Positions 8,911-16,371 are shown, numbered from the stretch's first letter. The stretch is DNA of 64,000 nucleotides from DASZBX01 sp035943635 (GCA_035943635.1 DASZBX010000033.1:62001-126000), one strand, 5' to 3'. The notes: generated by a model from the letters alone, not told the origin. Made by a program: numbers and translations.

Positions 8911-9447
8911 TTACTGGACGGTCACCTTGCCGCAGTTGTAGGCCGCCACGGCCAGGGCGCCGGTCGCGCCGAGGGTGATCCCGTGCGTGTTGCCGTCGAT
9001 CGTGTTCACCTTCATGTACACGGTCGTCACCTGCTGCTCGGTCGCCGAGTGCTTCACCGGCGCGGTGCGCAGCGGGCCGGAGCCGGCCGCGGGCAGGCCG
9101 GACAGGCACTGGGCCGGGACCATGACCAGCGGGTAGCCGGTCTGCCCGGGCTGGAGCGTCATCTGCACCGGCGTCCAGGTCATCTGGTCCGCGAACGGCA
9201 GGATCAGGCTGGTCAGGGTGACCGGGTCCGGGCTGTCGTTGCGGAACGGCATGGTCACCGCCCTGCTGTCGGAGGTGTCGGCCGCCGGGACCGCCACGGA
9301 GACGTCCGCCGCCGCCCGGATCACGGCCGAGTCCTGGGCCGCCCGGGCCGGCTCGGTCGCGTTGTAGTACCCGCCCCAGACCCCGCCGGCCACGGCCACC
9401 ACCGGGATCAGCACGAACCAGCGGAACCGCTTCTCGGTGAACTTCAT
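8911..9447 (-). CDS. Membrane-anchored extracytoplasmic protein, paralogue of its upstream neighbour
   Basis: A 178-residue protein with a short basic N-terminus (MKFTEKRFRW) followed by one membrane segment (about residues 10-28, rich in Val, Ala and Gly), then an extracytoplasmic domain predicted as beta-rich. It shares with the adjacent gene the layout of membrane anchor, an NDSPDPV/NDSPDGV motif, and cysteines in mid and C-terminal positions (AQCLSG and YNCGK) that could form a disulfide. Its ATG overlaps the stop of the upstream gene in an ATGA, so translation is coupled. Function unknown; a two-subunit surface or sensor complex is one possibility. Confidence 0.72.
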   Translation of the reverse strand: MKFTEKRFRWFVLIPVVAVAGGVWGGYYNATEPARAAQDSAVIRAAADVSVAVPAADTSDSRAVTMPFRNDSPDPVTLTSLILPFADQMTWTPVQMTLQPGQTGYPLVMVPAQCLSGLPAAGSGPLRTAPVKHSATEQQVTTVYMKVNTIDGNTHGITLGATGALAVAAYNCGKVTVQ

Positions 9448-10163
9448 GCCGTGCACACCTGCCCCTGGATCGCCGCGGCCGTCGTGTCGACGGTGAGCGT
9501 GAACGTGCGGTTCTGCCGGTTCGCGTCGGTGAGCTTCACGGTGACGTTCGTCGGCGCCAGGTTCGGGTCCAGGGTCCCGGCCCTGATCTGGCCGAGCAGC
9601 CCGGCGGTCTGGCCGCAGTCGACCGTGACCTCGCCGACGCCCGCGGTGGACATCCCCGGCGGGATGTAGCCGTTGTTCGGCAGGCTCAGCGGGGTCGGCG
9701 CGGCCAGGTACGGGCCGGTCAGCGCGGCCGACTTCACGAACACCCCGTCCGGGCTGTCGTTCGCGATGATGATCCGCACCAGCTCGGTGCGCACGCCGGT
9801 GCCGGCCGGGAAGAAGGTCGCGTTCAGATCCGGCAGCTGCACCGGGTTCGTGCTCAGGTGCACCTGCACGACGGCCCGGTTCGCGGTGGTCTGCCGGACC
9901 GTGGACACCGCGGTGGTCGCCGACCAGCCGACGGCGCCGACCACGAAGATCAGCAGGGCGTAGTCGGCCACCTTCTTGACCAGGTGCCAGGCCCGGGGGC
10001 TCAGCGGTGGCGGCGGCGGAAGCTGCGCGGGCGGCTTGGTCGGCGGCGGCGTCGAAGTCTGGGTAGGCGGCACGGTCACCAAGGGTGGCACAAAACCGTC
10101 CGGCCGCTCACCCCGGGGCGGCCCTGGCGCCCGGTTTCCACCGCAATCTTCGCCGTCGGACAC
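9444..10163 (-). CDS. Proline-rich membrane-anchored extracytoplasmic protein (start uncertain)
   Basis: About 239 residues from a GTG at 10163. The N-terminal cytoplasmic part is Pro/Thr-rich (TPPPTKPPAQLPPPPPLSP), followed by one membrane segment (ALLIFVVGAVGW) and an extracytoplasmic domain with the NDSPDGV motif and two cysteines (VDCGQT and GQVCTA). The layout parallels the downstream gene, with which it overlaps by four bases. No good Shine-Dalgarno precedes the GTG, so the true start may be another GTG further in (near 10090). Sequence above 10163 looks non-coding and holds the divergent whiB7 promoter. Function unknown. Confidence 0.65.
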   Translation of the reverse strand: MSDGEDCGGNRAPGPPRGERPDGFVPPLVTVPPTQTSTPPPTKPPAQLPPPPPLSPRAWHLVKKVADYALLIFVVGAVGWSATTAVSTVRQTTANRAVVQVHLSTNPVQLPDLNATFFPAGTGVRTELVRIIIANDSPDGVFVKSAALTGPYLAAPTPLSLPNNGYIPPGMSTAGVGEVTVDCGQTAGLLGQIRAGTLDPNLAPTNVTVKLTDANRQNRTFTLTVDTTAAAIQGQVCTA

Positions 10164-10289
10164 TAGTAGGTAACGAAGTGGCTGGCCGGTCGTGACATGG
10201 CCGACCGGCCATGGAACAATGTACGCACGAGAAGCGGGGGCTTTCCTTCCTTCGGGGGCAAGTCCGGGCGAGCGGTAAACGCGCAGGTC

Positions 10290-10328
10290 AAAAATAGTTT
10301 GCGCGAGTTCCGAGCTAGCCCATAGCCT
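10290..10328 (+). promoter_or_regulatory. Candidate whiB7 promoter with AT-rich WhiB7-type upstream element
   Basis: In about 70% GC surroundings there is an A-run AAAAAT (10290-10295), a 3-base gap, a -35 TTGCGC (10299-10304), an 18-base spacer and a -10 TAGCCT (10323-10328). An AT-rich block 3 bp ahead of the -35 is the known signature of WhiB7/SigA-activated promoters, including the autoregulated whiB7 promoter. The long distance to the start codon agrees with the long leader of known whiB7 genes. Positions are read directly; activity is inferred. Confidence 0.6.
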
Positions 10329-10422
10329 CTCCAACAGTCCCCCGGACGAAAAATTCACTAGACGGCAGTGCCGGGATCCGCAAGATCCGGGCCGAGGCAA
10401 GACAGGAGGCGAGACCCATCAA

Positions 10423-10746
10423 ATGCTGACGATCATCGAGACGACCGAATTCGCGCTGGCATCCACTGCGGTCGCTGCCGCCTGCCCGCCGCCGTCGATC
10501 CTGCCTGAGGGCATGTGGCAGCCGGTGCTGAAGCAGGAGTCCGGGCTGAAGCCGGCGGTCGGCCAAGGCCTGGCCAGTGGCGGCGGCAGGGGAATCAGCG
10601 TGTCCGGTCCGGCCGGATCCGCCGAGGCTCCCGGCTACGCCGAGCGTGCTGCCGCGCAGGCCGCCAATGGCGCCGTCGATCTGCTCCACCGCCCGTTTTA
10701 CACGATGTCGCGTCGGGACCACCGTACCTGGAGGCCACCGCACTGA
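10423..10746 (+). CDS. Upstream ORF in the whiB7 leader
   Basis: An open frame inside the whiB7 leader whose stop TGA (10744-10746) lies 28 bases before an intrinsic terminator. The longest version (107 codons from 10423) has AGGAGG 13 bases ahead of its ATG. A 13-codon version begins at 10705 and reads MSRRDHRTWRPPH, rich in Arg and Pro, but lacks a Shine-Dalgarno. Translated leader ORFs placed just before a terminator are known for whiB7/wblC, where impaired translation causes readthrough. Which start is used cannot be decided from sequence. The peptide itself probably has no separate function. Confidence 0.5.
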   Translation: MLTIIETTEFALASTAVAAACPPPSILPEGMWQPVLKQESGLKPAVGQGLASGGGRGISVSGPAGSAEAPGYAERAAAQAANGAVDLLHRPFYTMSRRDHRTWRPPH

Positions 10747-10776
10747 CCACCCGTCAGTGTGATAGCAGCCTCCAGG
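10727..10776 (+). promoter_or_regulatory. Leader stem-loop overlapping the uORF stop (candidate anti-terminator or pause structure)
   Basis: An outer perfect 9-bp stem (10727-10735 with 10768-10776) encloses an inner perfect 7-bp stem, CACTGAC with GTCAGTG (10741-10747 and 10753-10759), containing the uORF stop codon. The 3' arm of the outer stem shares 10775-10776 with the following terminator stem. A ribosome on the last uORF codons would therefore influence which structure forms. Confidence 0.5.
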
Positions 10777-10812
10777 CCGCGGAACCCGATCTCGGGATCC
10801 GCGGCCTTGTTC
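10775..10812 (+). terminator. Intrinsic terminator/attenuator in the whiB7 leader
   Basis: GGCCGCGGA (10775-10783) pairs with TCCGCGGCC (10798-10806), and inside it CCCGA pairs with TCGGG, giving about 14 bp around a 2-base loop with one A-A mismatch, followed by TTGTTCGTT. It stands 155 bases upstream of the whiB7 start and would stop transcription before the gene unless overridden. Confidence 0.68.
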
Positions 10813-10966
10813 GTTCTCCGGCGCACGCCGGCGGGGCGGATGGGGTGTGGGTCTCCAAGTCCTCAAGACCGAACACCAGCCAGGAAGACCGAGAGTGCAC
10901 CAGCTCCCGATCCACCCGACCAGCACCACCCGCACCATGTCCGCCAACCCTGAGGAGGTAACCACC

Positions 10967-11245
10967 ATGCAGCTGACCGTGGTCGAGCCGGTGGCCGTCG
11001 TCGACGACCTGCCCTGCCGCTCCGCCGACCCCGAGCTGTTCTTCGCCGAGGCCCCCGCCGACGTCGAGTTCGCCAAGGCGCTGTGCACCGCCTGCCCCAT
11101 CCAGTCCGCGTGCCTCTCCGGCGCCCTCGAGCGCAAGGAGCCCTGGGGAGTGTGGGGCGGGGAGCTGTTCGTGCAGGGCGTGGTCGTGGCCCGCAAGCGT
11201 CCCCGCGGCCGTCCGCGCAAGGTGGACGTCGCCGTCGCGGCCTAG
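10967..11245 (+). CDS. whiB7: WhiB7/WblC-type transcriptional regulator of antibiotic stress
   Basis: A 92-residue WhiB-family iron-sulfur protein. Four cysteines ligate the cluster: C17, then C40, C43 and C49 in the CTACPIQSAC motif. The GVWGG turn (61-65) that contacts the primary sigma factor and a C-terminal AT-hook RPRGRPRK (78-85) are present; the AT-hook identifies the WhiB7 subgroup. It activates intrinsic resistance genes through SigA when translation is impaired. ATG 10967 is fixed by the ideal GAGGAGGT ribosome binding site at 10952-10959. Upstream in-frame codons are leader sequence. The uvrD2 and ABC1 neighbours match the mycobacterial whiB7 locus. Confidence 0.95.
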   Translation: MQLTVVEPVAVVDDLPCRSADPELFFAEAPADVEFAKALCTACPIQSACLSGALERKEPWGVWGGELFVQGVVVARKRPRGRPRKVDVAVAA

Positions 11246-11435
11246 GTTCCGGCCTGCTGCGACACCCGATCGGACTCCGTTCCGGTCACCGAGTGATCCC
11301 GTTCCCGTTCCTTCGACGAAAGCGAAAAGACCGATGTCCCTGAACCTTGTCGCCCGGGCCGCCGACGGCCGCCCCGGCCTGCCCAGCACCACCAGAGACC
11401 TGCACCTGAATGCCGAATCCGTGAGGAAGAACACC

Positions 11436-11561
11436 GTGAACCTGCAGTATTTCCACGCCCAAGAACTCCAGCGTGAACGGTTACGACAAGCCGAGGACCA
11501 CCGGCTCCGGCGGCTCGCTCTGCGGGCCCGCCGGGCCGTGGCCGGCCAACTGACCCGCTGA
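11436..11561 (+). CDS. Small basic protein encoded after whiB7
   Basis: A 41-residue Arg-rich helical protein beginning (as Met) NLQYFHAQELQRERLRQAED and ending in RRAVAGQLTR. The GTG start is preceded by GAGGAA with correct spacing, and the frame ends just before a strong terminator, so it is probably the last gene of the whiB7 transcript. Similar short Arg/Glu-rich helical proteins occur widely in actinomycetes without known function. A longer frame from 11334 is possible, but its first 34 codons lack conservation-like sequence and have a poor ribosome binding site. Confidence 0.6.
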   Translation: MNLQYFHAQELQRERLRQAEDHRLRRLALRARRAVAGQLTR

Positions 11562-11660
11562 TCCACCGCCCGGCCCGAGCCGGGCACCACTCGCCGACCG
11601 GTCGCCGGACCGGTCGGCGGCCCCACCGCTCCGCGCCCGCAGCCGGCGGGCGCGGACGAA

Positions 11661-11690
11661 CCGACCGGCCTGGGCGCCGGTCGGTTTTTC
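11661..11690 (+). terminator. Rho-independent terminator of the whiB7 transcript
   Basis: A perfect 9-bp stem, CCGACCGGC (11661-11669) with GCCGGTCGG (11676-11684), a 6-base loop and a true TTTTTC tract at 11685-11690. It is one of the few textbook terminators in the window. Confidence 0.85.
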
Positions 11691-11714
11691 TGTTGCCCCC
11701 CAACGGATGAGCGG

Positions 11715-13163
11715 CTACTCGGACTCGTCCGGCTCGGCCAGGTCCTCGGCCTGGTCTTGGACCAGGTCCTCGTCCTCGGGTTCGACCAGGCCGGGCAGCC
11801 AGACCGTCATCTCCGCGCGGGCGGCCACCGTCGCGCCGAGCTGGGACAGCACGCCGAGCGTGCCCATCGTGACCCGGTGGATCAGCAGGTACGACGGCGG
11901 CAGGTTGAACCGGCGGCCCAGCGCGGCGGCCGGATTGCCGTTGTTGGCCAGGTGGAGCGTCTTCTCCCGCAGCCAGGCCCGGTCGTAGGTGAACAGCTCG
12001 ACCGCGAGCGGGTCGAGCAGCGGGCTGAGGTAGTCGAGCACGTCCTGCGGGTCGAGCTTGGCTTTGGGCCCGAGGAAGCCCTCGGCGCGCAGGATCTCGG
12101 CCACGGTCTCGGCGTCCCCGGCCATCGCGTACCGGGCGGCCCGGCCGATCGGCTCGGGGAAGCCGTCCGGCAGGTGGTTGACCGCGCCGAAGTCCAGCAC
12201 GCCCAGCCGCCACGCGGCCGGGTCGTCCGGGTCGGCGTCCGCGACGGCCAGCTCCGGGTCGCTCGGCAGCAGGCGGAAGTTGCCCGGGTGCGGGTCTGCG
12301 TGCAGCAGCCCGGCCCGGGCCGGGCCGGAGAACAGGAAGCGCAGCAGGAGCAGCCCGGCCCGGTCGCGCTGGGCCCGGGTGCCGGACTTGATGATCTGGG
12401 CCAGCGGGACGCCGTCGATCCACTCGGTCACCAGCACGGTCTTGCTCGGCTCGGCCAGGCCCGGGATTTGCAGCACCTCGGGGATCAGGATGTCCGGGTC
12501 GCCGAGGTAGGCGGCGTGATAGGCGGCCTGGTTGGCGGCCTCGGCGGCGTAGTCCAGCTCCTCGGCCACCCGCTCCTTGAGCTCGGCCAGCAACGGCTTG
12601 ACGTCGATCCCGGGCGCCAGCATCGAGAACAGCCGGGAGACCCGGGCCAGCTGGTTCAGGTCGCCCAGCAGGGCCTTGCCCGCGCCCGGGTACTGGACCT
12701 TGACCGCGACGGTGCGCCCGTCCGCCCACACCGCGCGGTGCACCTGGCCGATCGAGGCGGCCGCGGCCGGCTTCTCGCTGAACGACTCGAACAGCTCACG
12801 CCACTGCGGGCCGAGCGCCGCGGCCAGGGCCTTGTGCACACTCGCCGCGGGCATCGCCGGGGCGTTCTCCTGCAAGCCGGTCAGCGCGGCCCGGTAGGGG
12901 GCGACCAACTCCTCCGGCAGCGCGGCCTCGAACACCGACAGGGCCTGGCCGAACTTCATCGCCCCGCCCTTCAGCTGCCCGAGCACCCGGAACAGTTGTT
13001 CGGCGGTGCGCTGCTGCAGTTCGGTGGCCACGGCGGCGGCCGGGGCGCCCCCGATCCGCCTGCCCAGGCCCAGGGTGGCTCGCCCGGCGATCCCGATCGG
13101 GAGGGTCGCCAGTTTCGCGGTACGGCTCACGGCATTGCGGGGCAGGTCGCTCACTTGGACCAT
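11715..13163 (-). CDS. ABC1/ADCK (UbiB-like) atypical kinase or ATPase next to whiB7
   Basis: A 482-residue member of the ABC1 family. The family signature KFGQALS, the invariant lysine in VAVKVQYPG, the catalytic-loop motif HADPHPGNF and the metal-binding DFGAVNHLP are intact, so nucleotide binding is likely. The C-terminus is acidic. No membrane segment is obvious. The mycobacterial gene at the same position next to whiB7 (Rv3197) belongs to this family and has been linked to macrolide tolerance, which makes a role in WhiB7-type intrinsic resistance plausible here. It is convergent with whiB7 across the terminator. Confidence 0.87.
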   Translation of the reverse strand: MVQVSDLPRNAVSRTAKLATLPIGIAGRATLGLGRRIGGAPAAAVATELQQRTAEQLFRVLGQLKGGAMKFGQALSVFEAALPEELVAPYRAALTGLQENAPAMPAASVHKALAAALGPQWRELFESFSEKPAAAASIGQVHRAVWADGRTVAVKVQYPGAGKALLGDLNQLARVSRLFSMLAPGIDVKPLLAELKERVAEELDYAAEAANQAAYHAAYLGDPDILIPEVLQIPGLAEPSKTVLVTEWIDGVPLAQIIKSGTRAQRDRAGLLLLRFLFSGPARAGLLHADPHPGNFRLLPSDPELAVADADPDDPAAWRLGVLDFGAVNHLPDGFPEPIGRAARYAMAGDAETVAEILRAEGFLGPKAKLDPQDVLDYLSPLLDPLAVELFTYDRAWLREKTLHLANNGNPAAALGRRFNLPPSYLLIHRVTMGTLGVLSQLGATVAARAEMTVWLPGLVEPEDEDLVQDQAEDLAEPDESE

Positions 13164-13296
13164 TGTGCCAGTCCCGGTCCGGCTGCGGGCGGACGGACCC
13201 CGGGCGGCCGGAGCCGGGCGCGCGGACCGGCGGGTGCGGGCGGACGCGGGCGACCCGGCGCAGACGGGCGCCGGGGCCCGGCCGCCGGGCGCCGGA

Positions 13297-14352
13297 TCAG
13301 TCGGCGAAGACCAGCGGCAGCGCGGCGCACCCGCAGGCCGGATGGAACGCCAGATCGAACCGGACCGGCTCGCCGAACGGCAGCGGGTACTCCAGGCAAC
13401 CGTTGACGCTCGGCGGCGCCGCGCCGTCGAGGTAGGCCAGCGCGTGCAGCACGGCCTGCGCCGCGACCAGGGCGCTGAGCATGGTGTCGCCGTTGCGCAG
13501 GCCCGGCCGGTCGGTCCGGCCGAGCTGGGCCAGCACCAGCGGCCAGCCCGGGTCCTGCTCGCTGCGGGCCAGGTCGCGGCAGTGCGTGCACGGGCTGCGG
13601 TCCGGGATGACCAGCGGCCCGAGCCCGGCCCGGTCCGGCCAGGTCTCCACCAGCAGGTGCGCGGTGCCGTCGCGGGTCAGGTTGAGCAGCAGGTCCACCG
13701 GATGCCGGTCCGCCGGGGCGACGACCGCCAGATCCCACCAGGGGCGGTACGAGCCGGCCGTGCGCACGTCCGGGGTCAGGTCGCGGATCGCCTCGCAGGT
13801 GGCGTCCTGCCGCCGCCGGCCGAGGTCCCGGGGCCGGTAGCCGCCCGGGCCGAGGTCGCCGTGGCCGACCGGGAGCGGGTCCACCGGGACCACCGTGCCG
13901 ATCCCGCAGGCGGCCAGGGACCGGGCCACGACTGTGCCCACCCGGCCTAGTCCGAGCACCTGGACGCAGCGCTGCCCGCGCCGCTCCCAGGCGCGCTGGC
14001 CGCCGCCGGGCAGCCGGTGGCGCAGGCCGAGCGCGGCCAGGTCCGAGGCGATCCGGGCCAGTTCGGCCGGGGCCGGCGGGCGGATCGTGCTGCGCGGGCG
14101 GTCGGCGTCGTCCAGCGCGCCGTCCCGGGCGAACCGCTCCAGGGTGGCCAGGGCCTCGGCCCGGCCCGGGCCGAGCCGGTCGGCGTGGTCGAGCAGGCCG
14201 TCGAGGTCGCGGGCGCCGTCCAGGGCGTCGATCAGCGCCCGGTGCCCGGGACCGAGCCGGTAGGTCAGGCTCTGGGCCGGGTGGCTGCCCAGACGCAGGG
14301 TGTGCGGGTCGAGCCAGAGCGGGGCCAGCGCGGCCTTCAGGACGGGGCGCAT
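13297..14352 (-). CDS. ThiF/E1-like adenylating-fold protein
   Basis: A 351-residue protein with an N-terminal winged-helix-like region (about 1-120), a Rossmann nucleotide-binding motif VLGLGRVG (132-139), and cysteine pairs C255/C258 (CTHC) and C340/C342 (CGC) that could hold a structural zinc as in E1 and MoeB/ThiF enzymes. The domain order resembles the docking-scaffold E1-like partners seen in actinobacterial loci and in RiPP pathways, but no precursor peptide or YcaO gene is nearby. It lies in the conserved whiB7 neighbourhood. The adenylated substrate is unknown. Confidence 0.72.
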   Translation of the reverse strand: MRPVLKAALAPLWLDPHTLRLGSHPAQSLTYRLGPGHRALIDALDGARDLDGLLDHADRLGPGRAEALATLERFARDGALDDADRPRSTIRPPAPAELARIASDLAALGLRHRLPGGGQRAWERRGQRCVQVLGLGRVGTVVARSLAACGIGTVVPVDPLPVGHGDLGPGGYRPRDLGRRRQDATCEAIRDLTPDVRTAGSYRPWWDLAVVAPADRHPVDLLLNLTRDGTAHLLVETWPDRAGLGPLVIPDRSPCTHCRDLARSEQDPGWPLVLAQLGRTDRPGLRNGDTMLSALVAAQAVLHALAYLDGAAPPSVNGCLEYPLPFGEPVRFDLAFHPACGCAALPLVFAD

Positions 14353-14470
14353 TCGGCGGTTTCGCGAGGCGGGGGAGGCGGCGGGGTCCGGCGGGCGGCC
14401 GGGCGCGCGGGCGCCGGTGCGCGCCGCCGGGGTCCGGCGGCGCGCCGCGACGGGCGCCGGCCCGGGCGGA

Positions 14471-14629
14471 TCAGGCCTTGCCGAGGATCCGGTTGACCTT
14501 GGTGCCGCAGGTCGGGCAGGTGCCCTGAGCCATCCGGCGGCCCGAATCGCTGATCTTGATCTCGCCGGTGAAGTGCCGCTTCTCCTTGCACTTCACGCAG
14601 TAAGCCTCACCGGTGTACGTCTCGGCCAT
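14471..14629 (-). CDS. Small DUF5679 zinc-ribbon protein
   Basis: A 52-residue protein starting MAETYTGEAYCVKCKEKRHF with CVKC and CPTC pairs forming a four-cysteine zinc ribbon and a conserved basic end (KVNRILGKA). The ATG at 14629 has GGAGGG five bases upstream. Such proteins accompany the uvrD2-whiB7-ABC1-ThiF neighbourhood in many actinobacteria. A nucleic-acid or protein-binding role is typical of zinc ribbons, but nothing specific can be claimed. Confidence 0.88.
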   Translation of the reverse strand: MAETYTGEAYCVKCKEKRHFTGEIKISDSGRRMAQGTCPTCGTKVNRILGKA

Positions 14630-15191
14630 GGTGGCCCTCCTGTCTGTTGTTCACGCGGCCGCGTCCCGGGATGGGTGCGCCGCCGCAGCGGCGCACGGTT
14701 CGCGCCGCTGCGTCCCCGGACCGCCGGATTGGCGTGTGATGGGGCCGGTCGAACAGCCACCCTACGGTGAGTTGACGCTCCGTCAAACATGCCATCACCC
14801 TGAGTGGTTGCCGCTGTCCCGGTATCTGCTCGAACGGACTATTCGTATGACCGCAGCGTGGCGACCCGGGCCGCCCAGGCGTGCGCACGGCCCGGGTCGG
14901 GGCCGGGCATCGAGCGGGCTGTGGACGGACGGCGCGCTGGTCGCGGGCGCGGCTCGGCAGGCTGTGGAAAAGTCTGGGGATATGGCGGGCGCGCGGCGGG
15001 CGGCCGGCCAGATCCGAGGGCGATCCGCGGCGAGATGGGCAGAGGTGTGCATCGGTGGCGCGGGCGGCGACCGCGCTGACCGCGGCCTCGGCGACAGCGC
15101 CGCCGATCACCTCCGCGGAGGCCGTCGACAACGGATCGGCCCAGGTCAGGGTAGATGAAACCCAGGACGACAGCCGGGCCGGAAAAGTATG

Positions 15192-15254
15192 GCGGGGCCC
15201 TCAGCCGCACACTCGGCCGCACCCGCGGCCGAGCTGTTTTCCGTAGGGCCCCGC
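15192..15254 (+). repeat. Nested inverted repeat / hairpin
   Basis: A perfect 10-bp outer stem (GCGGGGCCCT at 15192-15201 with AGGGCCCCGC at 15245-15254) encloses a perfect 9-bp inner stem (CTCGGCCGC at 15212-15220 with GCGGCCGAG at 15225-15233) followed by CTGTTTT. It could be a plus-strand terminator or part of a small RNA; no upstream plus-strand gene is visible. Confidence 0.55.
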
Positions 15255-15312
15255 TTTACCGGTGACGGTACGGTCTCCCCGGCCGCGCCGTCAATCGGAT
15301 GCCTCGGACGGC

Positions 15313-15399
15313 TGTGGATAACCCTGTGGATAACGTGGGGAAAAGCTGGCGCGCCCTTGTGTATAACCGGATCGCGCCTGTGGATAAAGCTGGGGACAA
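15313..15399 (+). repeat. Cluster of DnaA boxes
   Basis: Three exact TGTGGATAA boxes (15313-15321, 15325-15333, 15379-15387) and one-mismatch boxes TGTGTATAA (15358-15366) and TGGGGACAA (15391-15399) lie in the same orientation in 87 bp. Start-to-start spacings are 12, 33, 21 and 12 bases, close to whole helical turns. No dnaA or dnaN is near, so this is not the standard replication origin. Confidence 0.72.
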
Positions 15400-15652
15400 C
15401 TCGGCGCCCAGGCGCTGACCAGCGATGACCAACCGGTGGAAAAGTTTTCTGCTGTGACAAAAGTCTATTAATCAGACCTCTGCTGAACCAGTCCTGATCC
15501 GGCGTGTCGCCGGGCCCCCGGGACGCGGCCTGCACGCGCCGGAGCACCGGCGTTCGTCGCATTGCGTCCGGTTAGCTAGGAAAGACCCACTATCCAAAGT
15601 GTCGTCTCCGTAGGGGCAGACGAGAAGGCGCCAAACCGCTACGTTTGGGTCC

Positions 15653-16360
15653 GTGGCAGCCCACCCCACGAACAACCAGCCAGCTGACGGCCAGCCCGCC
15701 GCAGCCGCTGCCGGCTCCGCGGCCGAGGGCCCGGTGGTCGAGGTACGCCGGTCCACCCGCCGGCGCCGCACCGTGTCCGCGTACCGCGAGAACGGGCGGA
15801 CCATCGTGCTGCTGCCGGCCCAGATGAGCGCGAAAGAGGAGCGCCGCTGGGTCCAGGCCATGCTCGAGCGGCTCGAACGCCGGGAGAAGCGGACCGACCT
15901 GGCCGAGTCCGAGCTGGCCCGCCGCGCCCGCGAGCTGGGCAAACGCTACCTGGACGGCCGGGCCGTGCCCGCCTCGGTGCGCTGGGTGTCCAACCAGGGC
16001 GCGCGCTGGGGCTCGTGTACGCCGGTGGACGGCACCATCCGGATCTCCGACCGTTTGCGCGGCATGCCGGAGTACGTGATCGACTACGTGCTGCTGCACG
16101 AACTGGCCCACCTGATCGAGCCGAACCACGGCCCGGGCTTCTGGGCGCTGCTCGAATCCTTCCCGCGCACCGAGCGGGCCCGCGGGTACCTCGAAGGAGT
16201 GGCCGCCGCGCACCGCTCCGGCCCGCACCCGGCCGACCCGGACGCCGATGCGGACGCCGAGTCCGACGACCCGGCCGGCCTCGGCGGCTGCGACGAGGAA
16301 CAGCCCGAACCCGCCCCGCGCCGCCCGGCCGCCCGCCAGGACCCGCTGCCCGGAGCGTAG
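15653..16360 (+). CDS. YgjP/DUF45-type zinc metallopeptidase (M48-like gluzincin fold)
   Basis: A 235-residue protein with the HELAH motif (H149, E150, H153) and a third ligand at H159 in NHGPGFW, typical of YgjP/WLM-like metallopeptidases. The preceding RWGSC motif (119-122) is the other family hallmark. The N-terminal 30 and C-terminal 60 residues are low-complexity, Ala/Pro/Asp-rich tails. The GTG start at 15653 lacks a clear Shine-Dalgarno and may be leaderless. No signal peptide, so it is cytoplasmic; substrates are unknown. It converges with the CHAT gene, leaving 11 bases between stops. Confidence 0.86.
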   Translation: MAAHPTNNQPADGQPAAAAAGSAAEGPVVEVRRSTRRRRTVSAYRENGRTIVLLPAQMSAKEERRWVQAMLERLERREKRTDLAESELARRARELGKRYLDGRAVPASVRWVSNQGARWGSCTPVDGTIRISDRLRGMPEYVIDYVLLHELAHLIEPNHGPGFWALLESFPRTERARGYLEGVAAAHRSGPHPADPDADADAESDDPAGLGGCDEEQPEPAPRRPAARQDPLPGA

Positions 16361-16371
16361 ACCGGGCCTGC

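Larger units (their letters stand above)
14630..15652. other. 1-kb non-coding stretch between DUF5679 and the metallopeptidase
   Basis: No open frame here has a convincing ribosome binding site and conserved-looking sequence on either strand. The stretch holds the minus-strand promoter region of the DUF5679 gene, a nested hairpin (15192-15254), and a cluster of DnaA boxes (15313-15399) with a further TGTGGAAAA at 14963-14971. Base composition becomes more AT-rich from 15430 to 15600. Confidence 0.6.

Noticed and set aside
13297..14352. RiPP (TOMM) biosynthesis locus suggested by the E1/ocin-ThiF-like protein
   Set aside because: No YcaO cyclodehydratase, dehydrogenase or precursor peptide was found nearby.
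15313..15399. Replication origin oriC
   Set aside because: DnaA boxes are present, but dnaA, dnaN, rpmH and an AT-rich unwinding element are not; a DnaA-binding locus outside oriC fits better.
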